This document shows, in pieces, positions 1 to 7,768 of a stretch of DNA of 39,861 bases. The DNA is from an uncultured Prevotellaceae bacterium (GTDB lineage Bacteria > Bacteroidota > Bacteroidia > Bacteroidales > Bacteroidaceae). The translations under genes and the position numbers were made by a program. Below the pieces are notes generated by a model. That model worked only from the letters and a program-made list of their open reading frames with translations, was not told where the DNA came from and searched no databases. Each line of letters opens with the position of its first letter. The stretch's first letter is position 1. The stretch is taken from contig CALBJW010000095.1 of NCBI GenBank assembly GCA_937893145.1, positions 1-39,861 of the forward strand. Direction: 5' to 3'.

Positions 1-93
1 AATGACCTCAAACTTGCGGAACTTTTCACTCATTTTTGCGGAAGACTTTTGAGGCCGAATATGGTTGTTTTTCACGAAATGCTGTGCTGTTGA
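1..93 (+). CDS. possible C-terminal end of a truncated ORF at the window edge
   Basis: Frame 1 is open from the first base to a TGA at 91-93, giving 30 residues that end in MVVFHEMLCC. No family can be recognised from this much. It runs straight into the octamer-repeat region. It may be the tail of a real gene that starts to the left, or chance. Confidence is low because 90 bases without a stop is not unusual. Confidence 0.2.
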   Translation, partial: NDLKLAELFTHFCGRLLRPNMVVFHEMLCC

Positions 94-480
94 TTGCTAC
101 AATGCTACAATGCTACGATGCTACCAAGTGGTTTTTTAGGCTTCTATATTATATATAATAATAAAATATATTATATCTAATAGCTGTAAGTAAAATAGAA
201 TTCTTATTATTATAGGCAAAATCGAGTAACAAACATTGTTACGAGTAGCATTGGTAGCATCGTAGCATTGTAGCATTTTGGGGTGATGTATGTGTTGATA
301 ACTTTTTAATAACTTTTGAATGTTTCTTTTGTAAGTTAAATGTTTTTTTCTTACCTTCGCAGACGTTTTTGGCACTGAAACATAACAGAGTGAAACCATG
401 CTACAATGCTACGATGCTACAATGCTACAATCTTTATGTGCTTATATTTTTTCAAGGTTATAATCTAACAGTAAAACATT
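94..480. repeat. AT-rich non-coding region with three clusters of an RATGCTAC octamer
   Basis: Tandem copies of an 8-bp unit, (A/G)ATGCTAC, occur at about 96-124 in plus orientation, 245-278 in minus orientation and 398-428 in plus orientation. The first two clusters are inverted copies of each other and share about 26 bp. They flank a very AT-rich core (about 140-240). The third cluster ends about 50 bp before the small ORF at 481. Open frames across the region are made of the repeats and look spurious. The arrangement resembles iterons or a protein-binding array, but no function can be assigned from sequence alone. Confidence 0.75.
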
Positions 481-654
481 ATGGAAGAAGAAAAGAAGAA
501 GTGTGAACCTGTTCATCAGGAGAGTGGGGACAACACGAATGGTCAGAGCGAATATGAGGCATACTGCCAGCAGCAACTGGATGATATGCTTGACCGCATG
601 GAAGGAAGATGCTTCGGCGATATGGCGGAGGGACAGTTCGTGAGGTCGCATTAG
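481..654 (+). CDS. small acidic hypothetical protein (57 aa)
   Basis: The ORF starts at ATG 481 and ends with TAG at 652-654. The product is hydrophilic, begins MEEEKKKCEP, contains a Q/D/E-rich middle (about residues 30-42) and has no signal peptide or membrane segment. It lies just downstream of the third octamer-repeat cluster, so it may belong to the same accessory element. No family is recognised. Length and composition suit a small real protein, but there is no strong promoter or ribosome binding site to prove it. Confidence 0.4.
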   Translation: MEEEKKKCEPVHQESGDNTNGQSEYEAYCQQQLDDMLDRMEGRCFGDMAEGQFVRSH

Positions 655-754
655 AAAATAATGATAATATATAGTAGTATGTTCTTGTTTCGTGGCATTT
701 TGTTTTGTAAAATGAGTAATAATGTGACAAATTGTAATTATTTTGCATTTTTTC

Positions 755-785
755 TTTGTCATATAGAAAAATAGTCTTACCTTTG
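755..785 (+). promoter_or_regulatory. Bacteroidota-type promoter for asnA
   Basis: TTTG at 755-758 is followed after 19 nt by TACCTTTG at 778-785. This is a close match to the Bacteroidota housekeeping consensus (TTTG / TAnnTTTG). Transcription would begin near 790, about 30 nt ahead of the asnA ATG. Confidence 0.85.
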
Positions 786-819
786 CAAACCAAAATGAAA
801 TAAAACAACAACAAAAGTC

Positions 820-1857
820 ATGAGTAAACTGATAAAGATAGAAGGCTACAAGCAACTTCTGAACCCTACACAGACTGAACAGGGAATTAAGCAGATTAAG
901 GATTTCTTTCAGGCTAATCTCTCTACAGCTCTCCGTCTCAGACGCGTCACAGCACCTCTCTTCGTGCTTCGTGGTCTCGGTCTGAATGATGACCTCAACG
1001 GTGTAGAACGTCCAGTTTCTTTCCCAATTAAGGATATGGGTGACCAGATAGCAGAAGTGGTTCACTCGCTCGCTAAGTGGAAGCGTATGATGCTTGCTGA
1101 GTACAACATTCAGCCAGGCTACGGATTATATACTGATATGAATGCCATTCGTGGTGATGAGGAACTTGATAATCTCCACTCTCTCTATGTTGACCAGTGG
1201 GACTGGTGCCGCACTATCCGCAAGGAGGACCGCAACCTTGAGTTCTTGAAGAAGATTGTGCGTTGCATATACAGTGCCATCCGTCGTACTGAATACCTCG
1301 TGTGTGAGACTTATCCACAAATCAAGCCTTTCCTCCCAGAAGAGATACACTTCATTCACTCTGAGGAACTCCTTCAGATGTACCCTGACATGACTGCCAA
1401 GCAGCGTGAGGATGCTATCTGCAAGAAGTATGGTGCGGTGTTCATCATGGGCATCGGTGGCAAGCTGAGCAATGGTGAGCCTCACGATGGTCGTGCACCT
1501 GACTATGACGACTGGAGCACTCCAAATGAGGATGGTTTCGTAGGATTGAATGGTGACATCATGATTTGGTACCCTGTATTGAATCGTGGCTTCGAACTCA
1601 GTTCGATGGGTATCCGTGTGGACAAGGAGTCGCTCGTTCGTCAACTCGAGATTTCGGGTAAGGAGGATCGCAAGGAACTCTTCTTCCACCAGCAGCTCCT
1701 CAACGACAAGCTCCCACTTTCGATTGGTGGTGGTATTGGTCAGAGCCGTCTGTGTATGGTTCTGCTCCACAAGGCTCACATCGGCGAGATTCAGGCAAGT
1801 ATCTGGCCTGAGGATATGCGCAAGGAATGTGAGGAGGCTGGTATGCCACTCATTTAA
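820..1857 (+). CDS. asnA: aspartate--ammonia ligase (asparagine synthetase A)
   Basis: The 345-aa product aligns by eye along its whole length with the AsnA family. This ammonia-dependent, class II aminoacyl-tRNA-synthetase-like enzyme makes asparagine from aspartate, NH3 and ATP in the cytosol. Family landmarks include the N-terminal YKQLLNPTQTEQGIKQIKDF, the segment PVSFPIKDMG (about residues 66-75), the central GKLSNGEPHDGRAPDYDDW, and the C-terminal motif LPLSIGGGIGQSRLCMVLL. Length is normal (330-345 aa). It has its own strong promoter (755-785) and a strong terminator (1894-1929), so it is probably transcribed alone. The ATG at 820 fits both the promoter position and the family N-terminus. 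Confidence 0.97.
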   Translation: MSKLIKIEGYKQLLNPTQTEQGIKQIKDFFQANLSTALRLRRVTAPLFVLRGLGLNDDLNGVERPVSFPIKDMGDQIAEVVHSLAKWKRMMLAEYNIQPGYGLYTDMNAIRGDEELDNLHSLYVDQWDWCRTIRKEDRNLEFLKKIVRCIYSAIRRTEYLVCETYPQIKPFLPEEIHFIHSEELLQMYPDMTAKQREDAICKKYGAVFIMGIGGKLSNGEPHDGRAPDYDDWSTPNEDGFVGLNGDIMIWYPVLNRGFELSSMGIRVDKESLVRQLEISGKEDRKELFFHQQLLNDKLPLSIGGGIGQSRLCMVLLHKAHIGEIQASIWPEDMRKECEEAGMPLI

Positions 1858-1893
1858 CGGAGATATTTCTTTTGTTATTAGTGATAAAGAAAG

Positions 1894-1929
1894 CGTGCGA
1901 CCCAACTGCTATGGGACGCACGTTTTTTT
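1894..1929 (+). terminator. Rho-independent terminator of asnA
   Basis: CGTGCG (1894-1899) pairs with CGCACG (1917-1922), extended by CCCA/TGGG across an A-A mismatch. Seven T residues follow. It sits 36 bp after the asnA stop and just before the convergent nspC stop at 1933. Confidence 0.85.
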
Positions 1930-1932
1930 ATG

Positions 1933-3069
1933 TTAATCCATACGGTCTCGGTAGTCCTCGTAACTGTACTTTCTGAACAGTTCGAAGGTGCCGTCGGTGT
2001 GTAGCATTCCAATGGAAGGGTGGTTGATGCCGTTGAACATACAGGTCTTGACGGTGGTGTAGTGGCACATGTCCTCGAAGATTATCTCATCGCCAATGTG
2101 GAGTGGGTGAGGGAATCGCCACGACTCCATCCAGTCGCCCGAAAGACACGAGTTGCCACCAAGACGATACACATTGTCGGTGTCGGTGAGTGTGGATGGG
2201 TTCTCGCCCTCAAGTGTCTCGGCACCACGAACGGCAGGCCAGTAAGGCATCTCAAGACAGTCGGGCATGTGGCAGGTGAAGCTGACATTGAGGATGGCGG
2301 TCTTGATGCCCTTGTTCTCGACTATGTCAACAACCTTGCTGACGAGTGGACCTGTTTGCCATCCGAAGGCAGAGCCTGGTTCGAGGATGACCTTGAGGTG
2401 TGGGTGGCGGGAGTGGAACTCGTTGATGGTCCTGATGAGCAGTTCCACATCGTAGTCCTTGCGTGTCATGAGGTGGCCACCACCGAAGTTTATCCACTTG
2501 AGTTGTGGAAACCATCGGCTGAACTTGTCCTCGATGTGGGCAAGGGTGCGGGTGAACACATCGCTTCCGCTCTCGCAGTGGCAGTGGATATGGAAGCCCT
2601 CGATGTCGGCAGGGAGGGTGTCGGGCAGCTGGTCGGCGAGGATGCCAAAGCGTGAACCTGGAGCGCATGGGTTGTAGAGGTCGGTCTCTATCTCGGAATA
2701 TTCGGGATTGACACGAAGACCGAGACTCACGCCATTGCAACGGGAATGGTAGCGTTCGTATTGTGAGAGGGAATTGAACGTGAGGTGGCTCGAACAAGAT
2801 GCTATCTCCTCAATCTCCTCGTCGGTATATGCTGGTGAATAGGTGTGGGCAGGACTTCCGAACTCTTCTTTCGCCAGACGAGCCTCGTAGAGAGAGGAGG
2901 CTGTGGTGTGGGTGATGTACTCACGGAAGATGGGGAAGGACTTCCACAGGGCGAATGCCTTGAAGGCAAGGATTATCTCGCAGTTGGCACGTTGTGCTAC
3001 TGACTGGATGAGAGAGAGGTTGGAACGAAGTTTTGACTCTTCGAGTATATAACAAGGATTAGGAATCAT
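1933..3069 (-). CDS. nspC: carboxynorspermidine decarboxylase
   Basis: The 378-aa product is a fold-III PLP decarboxylase of the NspC family. It decarboxylates carboxyspermidine or carboxynorspermidine in the alternative polyamine route used by many Bacteroidota. K37 in the LAFKAFA motif is the expected PLP-binding lysine. Other landmarks are NFGGGHLMTRKDYD (about 195-208) and the C-terminal EDMCHYTTVKTCMFNG, which carries the active-site cysteine region. Its ATG overlaps the stop of the upstream helicase gene (ATGA at 3066-3069), so the two are probably translationally coupled. The partner gene for carboxyspermidine dehydrogenase is not in the window. Confidence 0.93.
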   Translation of the reverse strand: MIPNPCYILEESKLRSNLSLIQSVAQRANCEIILAFKAFALWKSFPIFREYITHTTASSLYEARLAKEEFGSPAHTYSPAYTDEEIEEIASCSSHLTFNSLSQYERYHSRCNGVSLGLRVNPEYSEIETDLYNPCAPGSRFGILADQLPDTLPADIEGFHIHCHCESGSDVFTRTLAHIEDKFSRWFPQLKWINFGGGHLMTRKDYDVELLIRTINEFHSRHPHLKVILEPGSAFGWQTGPLVSKVVDIVENKGIKTAILNVSFTCHMPDCLEMPYWPAVRGAETLEGENPSTLTDTDNVYRLGGNSCLSGDWMESWRFPHPLHIGDEIIFEDMCHYTTVKTCMFNGINHPSIGMLHTDGTFELFRKYSYEDYRDRMD

Positions 3070-5411
3070 AGGATTGTGAGTTTTGCAAATTTCAGTAACA
3101 ACTGTTTGGTGCCAGCATTGTCGAAGACGATGGTTGCCTTAGTGTTCTCGGCTGTGCCTTCCACCTTCTGCACTGTGCCTTGTCCGAAACGCTGATGGGC
3201 AACACGAGTGCCTACGGAGAGTGAGGAAGACGAGGTGTCGGCGGCTACGCTTTGCTGTGGCGAAGGGGCTGATGTGGCTCTGCCAACAGGAGTGAGGCGA
3301 CGGATGGCTGGCGATGGCGGTACAAACTGCTGTGTGTGCGGTTTTGGGGTTGTTCGCTGTGGCGGCATGTCGTCGTAGAGTGAACGGCGGGGGCGGTTCC
3401 ACGGCAGTTCTACTTCGTCGTACTCGGTAGGTCGGTGTGAGGCACGACTCGATGACTGGCGAGAGAGGAACTGCTGGTCGATGTCGCTGAGGAAACGGCT
3501 TGGATTGCCAAACTCCATCTTGCCATAGCGATAGCGGCTCTTGGCATAGGTGAGGTAGCAGTGGCGTTCGGCACGAGTGAGTGCAACGTAGAAGAGGCGA
3601 CGCTCCTCCTCCATCTCACGAGGATTGCCTGCTGATAGTTGGCTTGGGAAGAGGTTCTCTTCGAGTCCGACGATAAAGACTGTAGGGAACTCAAGACCTT
3701 TGGCTGAATGGATGGTCATGAGTGTTATCTTGTGTTCCTCATCGCCTTTGTCGGTGTCGAGGTCGGAGATGAGTGACACTTCCGAGAGGTAGTCGGAGAG
3801 GGATATGCTGCTGTTGCCCTCCTCCCTTCTGCCCTGCACGAAGTCGGCAAGTCCGTTGACCAGTTCCTGAAGGTTCTCCTGGCGAGAGAGGTTCTCAGGA
3901 GATGTGTCCTGGTATATCTCGTTGGCAATGCCCGAAAGGTGGATGATGTCACGACCGACCTCTTCGGCATCGCTGGTGCGGCTCTTGTCGATGAACTGAC
4001 TGATGAGGTCACGGAAGAGCATGAGGCGGGTGATGGTAGCCTTCGAGAGTGACAAGCCGTTGGCTATAGGGTCGTTGAGCACGGTCCACAGACTCACGTT
4101 GTTGCTGTTGGCGGCATCAACAATCTTCTGTATAGTGGTGGCACCAATGCCACGAGTAGGGTAGTTGATGACTCGCTTGAGGGCTTCTTCATCGTTAGGG
4201 TTGGTGGCAAGGCGGAAGTAGGCGATGATGTCCTTGATTTCTTTTCGCTGATAAAAGGACAGACCACCATATATCTTGTATGGAAGACCAAGTTTGCGTA
4301 GGTTCTCCTCGAACACACGACTCTGGGCGTTGGTGCGGTAGAGGATGGCGAAGTCGGAGTACTCGCAGTTTTCACGAGTGTGGATATTCTTTATCTCACG
4401 ACATACAATCTCTGACTCTTCGGTGTCGCTGTATGCTTCTCGGACAATAATTTTCTCGCCTGGTTCCTTTTCGGAGAACACGTTCTTGTGTATCTGTCCC
4501 TGGTTCTTATGGATAAGACTGTTGGCAGCATTTACGATGGTCTGGGTAGAACGATAGTTCTGTTCCAACTTGAAGAGGCGGCTGTCGGGATAAATCTTGT
4601 TGAAGGTGAGGATATTGTCGATGTTTGCTCCTCGAAAAGAGTAGATGCTCTGTGCATCGTCGCCAACGACACAGACGTGCTGATTGTGTTCGGTGAGTTG
4701 GAACACGATGCGGTGCTGTGCGAAGTTGGTGTCCTGGTACTCGTCAACGAGAACATACTTGAAACGCTCGGCATACTTCTGACGGATGTCGGGATGCTGG
4801 GCGAAAAGCTGGTGTGTGTAGAGCAGTATGTCGTCGAAGTCCATTGCGTCAGCCTGACGACAACGGTTGGCATAGCGAAGGTAGAGTTTGCCTACCTCTC
4901 CCATCTTCTGGCGTTTGTCAATGTCGAAGTTTGAGGGATTGGCAATGTACTCCTCTGCTGTGACAAGTTGGTTCTTGGCATTGGAGATGCGAGAGAGTAC
5001 ATTGGCTGGTTTGTATGTCTTGTCGTCAAGTCCGTTCTCCTTGATGATAGCCTTGATGAGCGACTTGGAGTCGGCTGTGTCGTAGATAGTGAAGTTTGGA
5101 GAAAAGCCTATAGCCTCGTGTTCTACTCGGAGAATACGAAGGAAGATGCTATGGAATGTACCCATCCAAAGGTAGCGTGCGCGTTCATCACCCACGATAT
5201 GTGCGATGCGTTGCTTCATCTCGTTGGCAGCCTTGTTGGTGAAGGTCAGTGCAAGGATGGACCACGGTTCGTAGCCATGTTCGAGAAGATAGGCTATCTT
5301 GTGGGTAAGGACACGAGTCTTGCCTGACCCTGCACCTGCTATGACGAGTGACGGTCCATCACAATATTCTATTGCCTCACGCTGTGGAGGATTGAAAGTG
5401 GTTAAGTCCAT
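3066..5411 (-). CDS. UvrD/PcrA-type ATP-dependent DNA helicase (superfamily 1A)
   Basis: This is a 3'-5' DNA helicase of the UvrD/PcrA/Rep group, involved in repair and in resolving replication-transcription conflicts. All core motifs are visible: Walker A GAGSGKT, motif II DEYQDT, motif III GDDAQSIYSFRG, motif IV LEQNYRST, the region TIHSAKGLEF and motif VI VALTRAE. A Ser/Pro/Gln-rich linker leads to a C-terminal Tudor-like domain (GTRVAHQRFGQGTV...) as in PcrA. The start is set at the internal ATG at 5411 (MDLTTFNPPQREAI), giving 781 aa. The longer frame from 5441 would begin inside a dispersed repeat. Whether to call it uvrD or pcrA cannot be decided here. Confidence 0.95.
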   Translation of the reverse strand: MDLTTFNPPQREAIEYCDGPSLVIAGAGSGKTRVLTHKIAYLLEHGYEPWSILALTFTNKAANEMKQRIAHIVGDERARYLWMGTFHSIFLRILRVEHEAIGFSPNFTIYDTADSKSLIKAIIKENGLDDKTYKPANVLSRISNAKNQLVTAEEYIANPSNFDIDKRQKMGEVGKLYLRYANRCRQADAMDFDDILLYTHQLFAQHPDIRQKYAERFKYVLVDEYQDTNFAQHRIVFQLTEHNQHVCVVGDDAQSIYSFRGANIDNILTFNKIYPDSRLFKLEQNYRSTQTIVNAANSLIHKNQGQIHKNVFSEKEPGEKIIVREAYSDTEESEIVCREIKNIHTRENCEYSDFAILYRTNAQSRVFEENLRKLGLPYKIYGGLSFYQRKEIKDIIAYFRLATNPNDEEALKRVINYPTRGIGATTIQKIVDAANSNNVSLWTVLNDPIANGLSLSKATITRLMLFRDLISQFIDKSRTSDAEEVGRDIIHLSGIANEIYQDTSPENLSRQENLQELVNGLADFVQGRREEGNSSISLSDYLSEVSLISDLDTDKGDEEHKITLMTIHSAKGLEFPTVFIVGLEENLFPSQLSAGNPREMEEERRLFYVALTRAERHCYLTYAKSRYRYGKMEFGNPSRFLSDIDQQFLSRQSSSRASHRPTEYDEVELPWNRPRRSLYDDMPPQRTTPKPHTQQFVPPSPAIRRLTPVGRATSAPSPQQSVAADTSSSSLSVGTRVAHQRFGQGTVQKVEGTAENTKATIVFDNAGTKQLLLKFAKLTIL

Positions 5412-5429
5412 TAGGGGAATCGTGAATAT

Positions 5430-5480
5430 TATCCCCCTCATGAAGTGAATGGATGAGGGGGAATGTGGGGGTGGGGGATT
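5430..5480. repeat. dispersed GC-rich inverted repeat, copy R1
   Basis: A hairpin-forming repeat with arms ATCCCCCTCAT (5431-5441) and ATGAGGGGG (from 5453) is followed by a GGGGGTGGGGG run. It fills the gap between the helicase start and the upstream secreted-protein gene. It resembles the repeats near 27251, 32960, 38580 and 38782. Confidence 0.65.
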
Positions 5481-5883
5481 ATTCTTTTGTTAAAGTGAAT
5501 GGTTTTGGGAGTTTGACATACTTGCGGTCCTTGATGCCCTTGATGAATGCGTCGTCAATCTGTTTGACGGTGAGTTTGTCGTCGTCGAGGATGAGTTCAA
5601 GGTCCTGTGCATTGTCTCCCTTTTCACACATGGCACGAACAACGGCTTTGTTGCTTTCGTTCTTCTTGACCTTGAGCACTACCCACATGCTATTGATATT
5701 GCCTGTCAGATAGCCGTAGCACGAATCGACCTCAAGTCCTGGAACAGGAATGTTGGACGCATCGAGGTTGAGCTTGAGACGTATGTTGAGTTCTCGGTTG
5801 TAGTATGTGCCGTTGAGTGGCGACTGTGCGAAGAGGACTACAGTCATGAGCATTGCGAGAATGCTGAGGAGGGTTCTTTTCAT
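5479..5883 (-). CDS. small secreted or periplasmic hypothetical protein (134 aa)
   Basis: The N-terminus is a typical Sec signal peptide (MKRTLLSILAMLMTVVLFAQS, cleavage likely after AQ, about residue 20). The mature part of about 114 residues is probably beta-rich and includes a GTYYNRELNIRLKLNL segment and a C-terminal lysine-rich strand. No cysteine lipobox or catalytic motif is seen. No family is recognised with confidence. It lies 68 bp upstream of the helicase start in the same direction, with repeat R1 between them, and has its own possible promoter near 5939-5946. Confidence 0.75.
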   Translation of the reverse strand: MKRTLLSILAMLMTVVLFAQSPLNGTYYNRELNIRLKLNLDASNIPVPGLEVDSCYGYLTGNINSMWVVLKVKKNESNKAVVRAMCEKGDNAQDLELILDDDKLTVKQIDDAFIKGIKDRKYVKLPKPFTLTKE

Positions 5884-5938
5884 ATCTGCTTTTTTTGCTT
5901 AGAGAGTTCGTTTAATGTTTTCTTTCTTAATTTGCTTA

Positions 5939-5946
5939 CAAAAATA
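5939..5946 (-). promoter_or_regulatory. -7 box for the secreted-protein gene (minus strand)
   Basis: On the minus strand this reads TATTTTTG, matching TAnnTTTG. It lies about 55 nt ahead of the ATG at 5883. No clear -33 TTTG is present at the expected spacing, so support is moderate. Confidence 0.45.
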
Positions 5947-5990
5947 AGATAAAAATGTGAGATAACGTGTGTTGTTGTAACTTTTTTCGC

Positions 5991-5998
5991 TATTTTTG
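5991..5998 (+). promoter_or_regulatory. -7 box for the HAD phosphatase gene
   Basis: TATTTTTG at 5991-5998 matches TAnnTTTG and lies 40 nt before the ATG at 6039. GTTGTTG about 16-19 nt upstream may serve as a weak -33 element. It is divergent from the minus-strand box at 5939. Confidence 0.55.
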
Positions 5999-6038
5999 CA
6001 CAAAGTTAATAAAAATTAAGCATGCATAGATACGAATT

Positions 6039-6869
6039 ATGAGTAAATATAAGATTATTGCGTTGGACTTGGACGGTACACTAACGAGAAGTGACAAGAA
6101 GATTTCGCCCCGCACAAGGGAGGTGCTGATAGAGGCACAGGAGAAGGGAACAAAGGTTGTGCTTGCTTCTGGTCGCCCTACGAATGGCATGTCTTTCCTC
6201 GCCGACGAACTGAAGATGGACAGATTTGGTGGTACTGTACTTGCCTTTAACGGAGGGGAGATAATAGACTGGCAGAGCAAGGAGGTGATAAACCAGGTTG
6301 TGTTGCCAGACGAGGCTATTCCCGAACTCTACTCTTTCGCTAAGGAAAAGGGTTTTGCCATCATGACATATTGTGGCAAGGAGATATTGACGGAGGCTGA
6401 GGGCAATAGATATATCGAACAGTCTGCCTTCCGAAACCGAATGCAGATACGAGTGGTGGATGCGTTTGTTGATGCTACAAGGGAGTGGGGCAGATTGCCA
6501 AAGTGCTTGATAGTGGGCAATCCCGATTTGCTTGCCGTGTTTGAGAAGGAGATGCACGAATGGGCAAAGGGCAAGGAGTGTATGGATAGTATTGATTTCT
6601 TCAGAAGTGAACCTTACTATCTGGAGGTTGTTCCAAAGGGCATAGACAAGGGACAGTGCCTGCAGATGGTGCTGGACCATTACGGTTTGCAGAGGGAGGA
6701 ACTCATTGCTTGTGGCGATGCGTACAATGACTTGTCGATGATTAGGTTTGCTGGTCTTGGTGTCGCTATGGGTAATGGTCAGGAGTGTGTAAAAGAAGCC
6801 GCCGACTACATTACGGATAGTAATGAAGCCGACGGTGTAGCAAGGGTTGTGGAAAAATTACTTCTTTAA
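6039..6869 (+). CDS. Cof-type HAD-superfamily sugar-phosphate phosphatase
   Basis: The 276-aa protein is a cytosolic HAD hydrolase with a type IIB (Cof) cap. Motif I is DLDGTL (about residues 10-15, nucleophile and acid/base aspartates). Motif II is the SGRPT segment. Motif III is the lysine in GIDKGQCL, and motif IV is GDAYNDLSMI. The family dephosphorylates sugar phosphates or related metabolites, but the substrate cannot be read from sequence. Its last 12 bp overlap the end of the convergent AraC gene (stop at 6858), an unusually tight tail-to-tail arrangement. Confidence 0.93.
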   Translation: MSKYKIIALDLDGTLTRSDKKISPRTREVLIEAQEKGTKVVLASGRPTNGMSFLADELKMDRFGGTVLAFNGGEIIDWQSKEVINQVVLPDEAIPELYSFAKEKGFAIMTYCGKEILTEAEGNRYIEQSAFRNRMQIRVVDAFVDATREWGRLPKCLIVGNPDLLAVFEKEMHEWAKGKECMDSIDFFRSEPYYLEVVPKGIDKGQCLQMVLDHYGLQREELIACGDAYNDLSMIRFAGLGVAMGNGQECVKEAADYITDSNEADGVARVVEKLLL

Positions 6870-7763
6870 TGAGTTTGCAAATTCCTTTGGACTACAGCCT
6901 GTTACTCGCTTGAAGTAGCGGATGAAGCTGCTTGAAGATGAGAAGTTGAGGGCTGCACAGAGTTCCTGTGTGTTGAGGTGGTGAACACTGATGAGTGCCT
7001 TTGCCTTTGTTGCCACATATTCGTCAATCCATGATGAAGCGTTCTTGTTGCTGTACTGGATGCACACGAATGACAGGTACTTGGCTGATATGTCCTGAAG
7101 TTTTGCATAGAAGTTTACGGAACGTTCCTTGTCTGCGTACTGGTTGAGGTGGACAAGGAATTTCTTGTAAACATCATACTGGCGAGATGATGTGTCGCCA
7201 ATAACTGGCTGGTTGATGTCGAAGAGGTCCTTGCTGTTGGCAACAAGAACATCAAGGAAGCAACGAGCGAAGATGTCTCTGCCGTCGAACTCACCTTTGA
7301 GGAGTTCTTCCTTGAGTTCGAGGAAGAGGGTGAAGTGGTACTTTAGGTCATCGTCGTTGTATGTTGTGACATGATACTTGCCAGATATGTATGTTGGGTT
7401 GTAGTTTATGCGGAGGTCCTCATATACCTTTATGAGTGTCTCTGGATAAATCACATAGAGCATGAAGCGGATGTTTGGTGATGCGTCGAGGAACGAGAAG
7501 GTACAGTCGGGAAGTGTGAGGACACTCTGACCTGCCTTGACGTGTATCTCATCGCCATTGACCTTGAAATCTGCACTGCCCTGAAGGAGGAATATCATTG
7601 TTGTCTGGTAGAGCTTGCATGTAGGAAGATGCGAGATGCTTACCAAAGGGTTGTATCCGTTGAAGTTGTCGAACAGAAGGATATTCTTAGATATGCCTGC
7701 TGTAGGAATGGTGCGGCTATTGCCAAACACATCGACTTGCTGATTCTGAATTATCTTTTCCAT
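6858..7763 (-). CDS. AraC-family transcriptional regulator (copy 1)
   Basis: The 301-aa protein has an N-terminal cupin-like sensing domain (about residues 45-130, with the FKVNGDEIHVKAGQSVLTLP strand pattern) and a C-terminal double helix-turn-helix of the AraC type. The second HTH is recognisable in AALNFSSSSSFIRYFKRVTGCSPKEFAN. It is a paralogue of the next gene: both carry a SSRQ...ERSV-FYA-KL-KYLS segment linking the two domains. They are separated by 5 bp (7764-7768) and almost certainly co-transcribed. The effector and targets are unknown. Confidence 0.92.
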   Translation of the reverse strand: MEKIIQNQQVDVFGNSRTIPTAGISKNILLFDNFNGYNPLVSISHLPTCKLYQTTMIFLLQGSADFKVNGDEIHVKAGQSVLTLPDCTFSFLDASPNIRFMLYVIYPETLIKVYEDLRINYNPTYISGKYHVTTYNDDDLKYHFTLFLELKEELLKGEFDGRDIFARCFLDVLVANSKDLFDINQPVIGDTSSRQYDVYKKFLVHLNQYADKERSVNFYAKLQDISAKYLSFVCIQYSNKNASSWIDEYVATKAKALISVHHLNTQELCAALNFSSSSSFIRYFKRVTGCSPKEFANSLKK

Positions 7764-7768
7764 AATTG

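Noticed and set aside
136..399. Minus-strand frame of 87 aa across the octamer-repeat region
   Set aside because: It is composed of repeat and AT-rich sequence with no coding character.
442..1065. Minus-strand frame of 207 aa overlapping the start of asnA
   Set aside because: It covers the asnA promoter and coding region in antisense, is Phe/His/Cys-rich and matches no family.
5412..5441. Longer start for the helicase
   Set aside because: The extra ten residues are encoded partly by dispersed repeat R1 and lack family similarity. The ATG at 5411 fits UvrD N-termini.
5479..5713. Plus-strand frame in the small secreted-protein gene
   Set aside because: Antisense to a gene with a good signal peptide. 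No domain.
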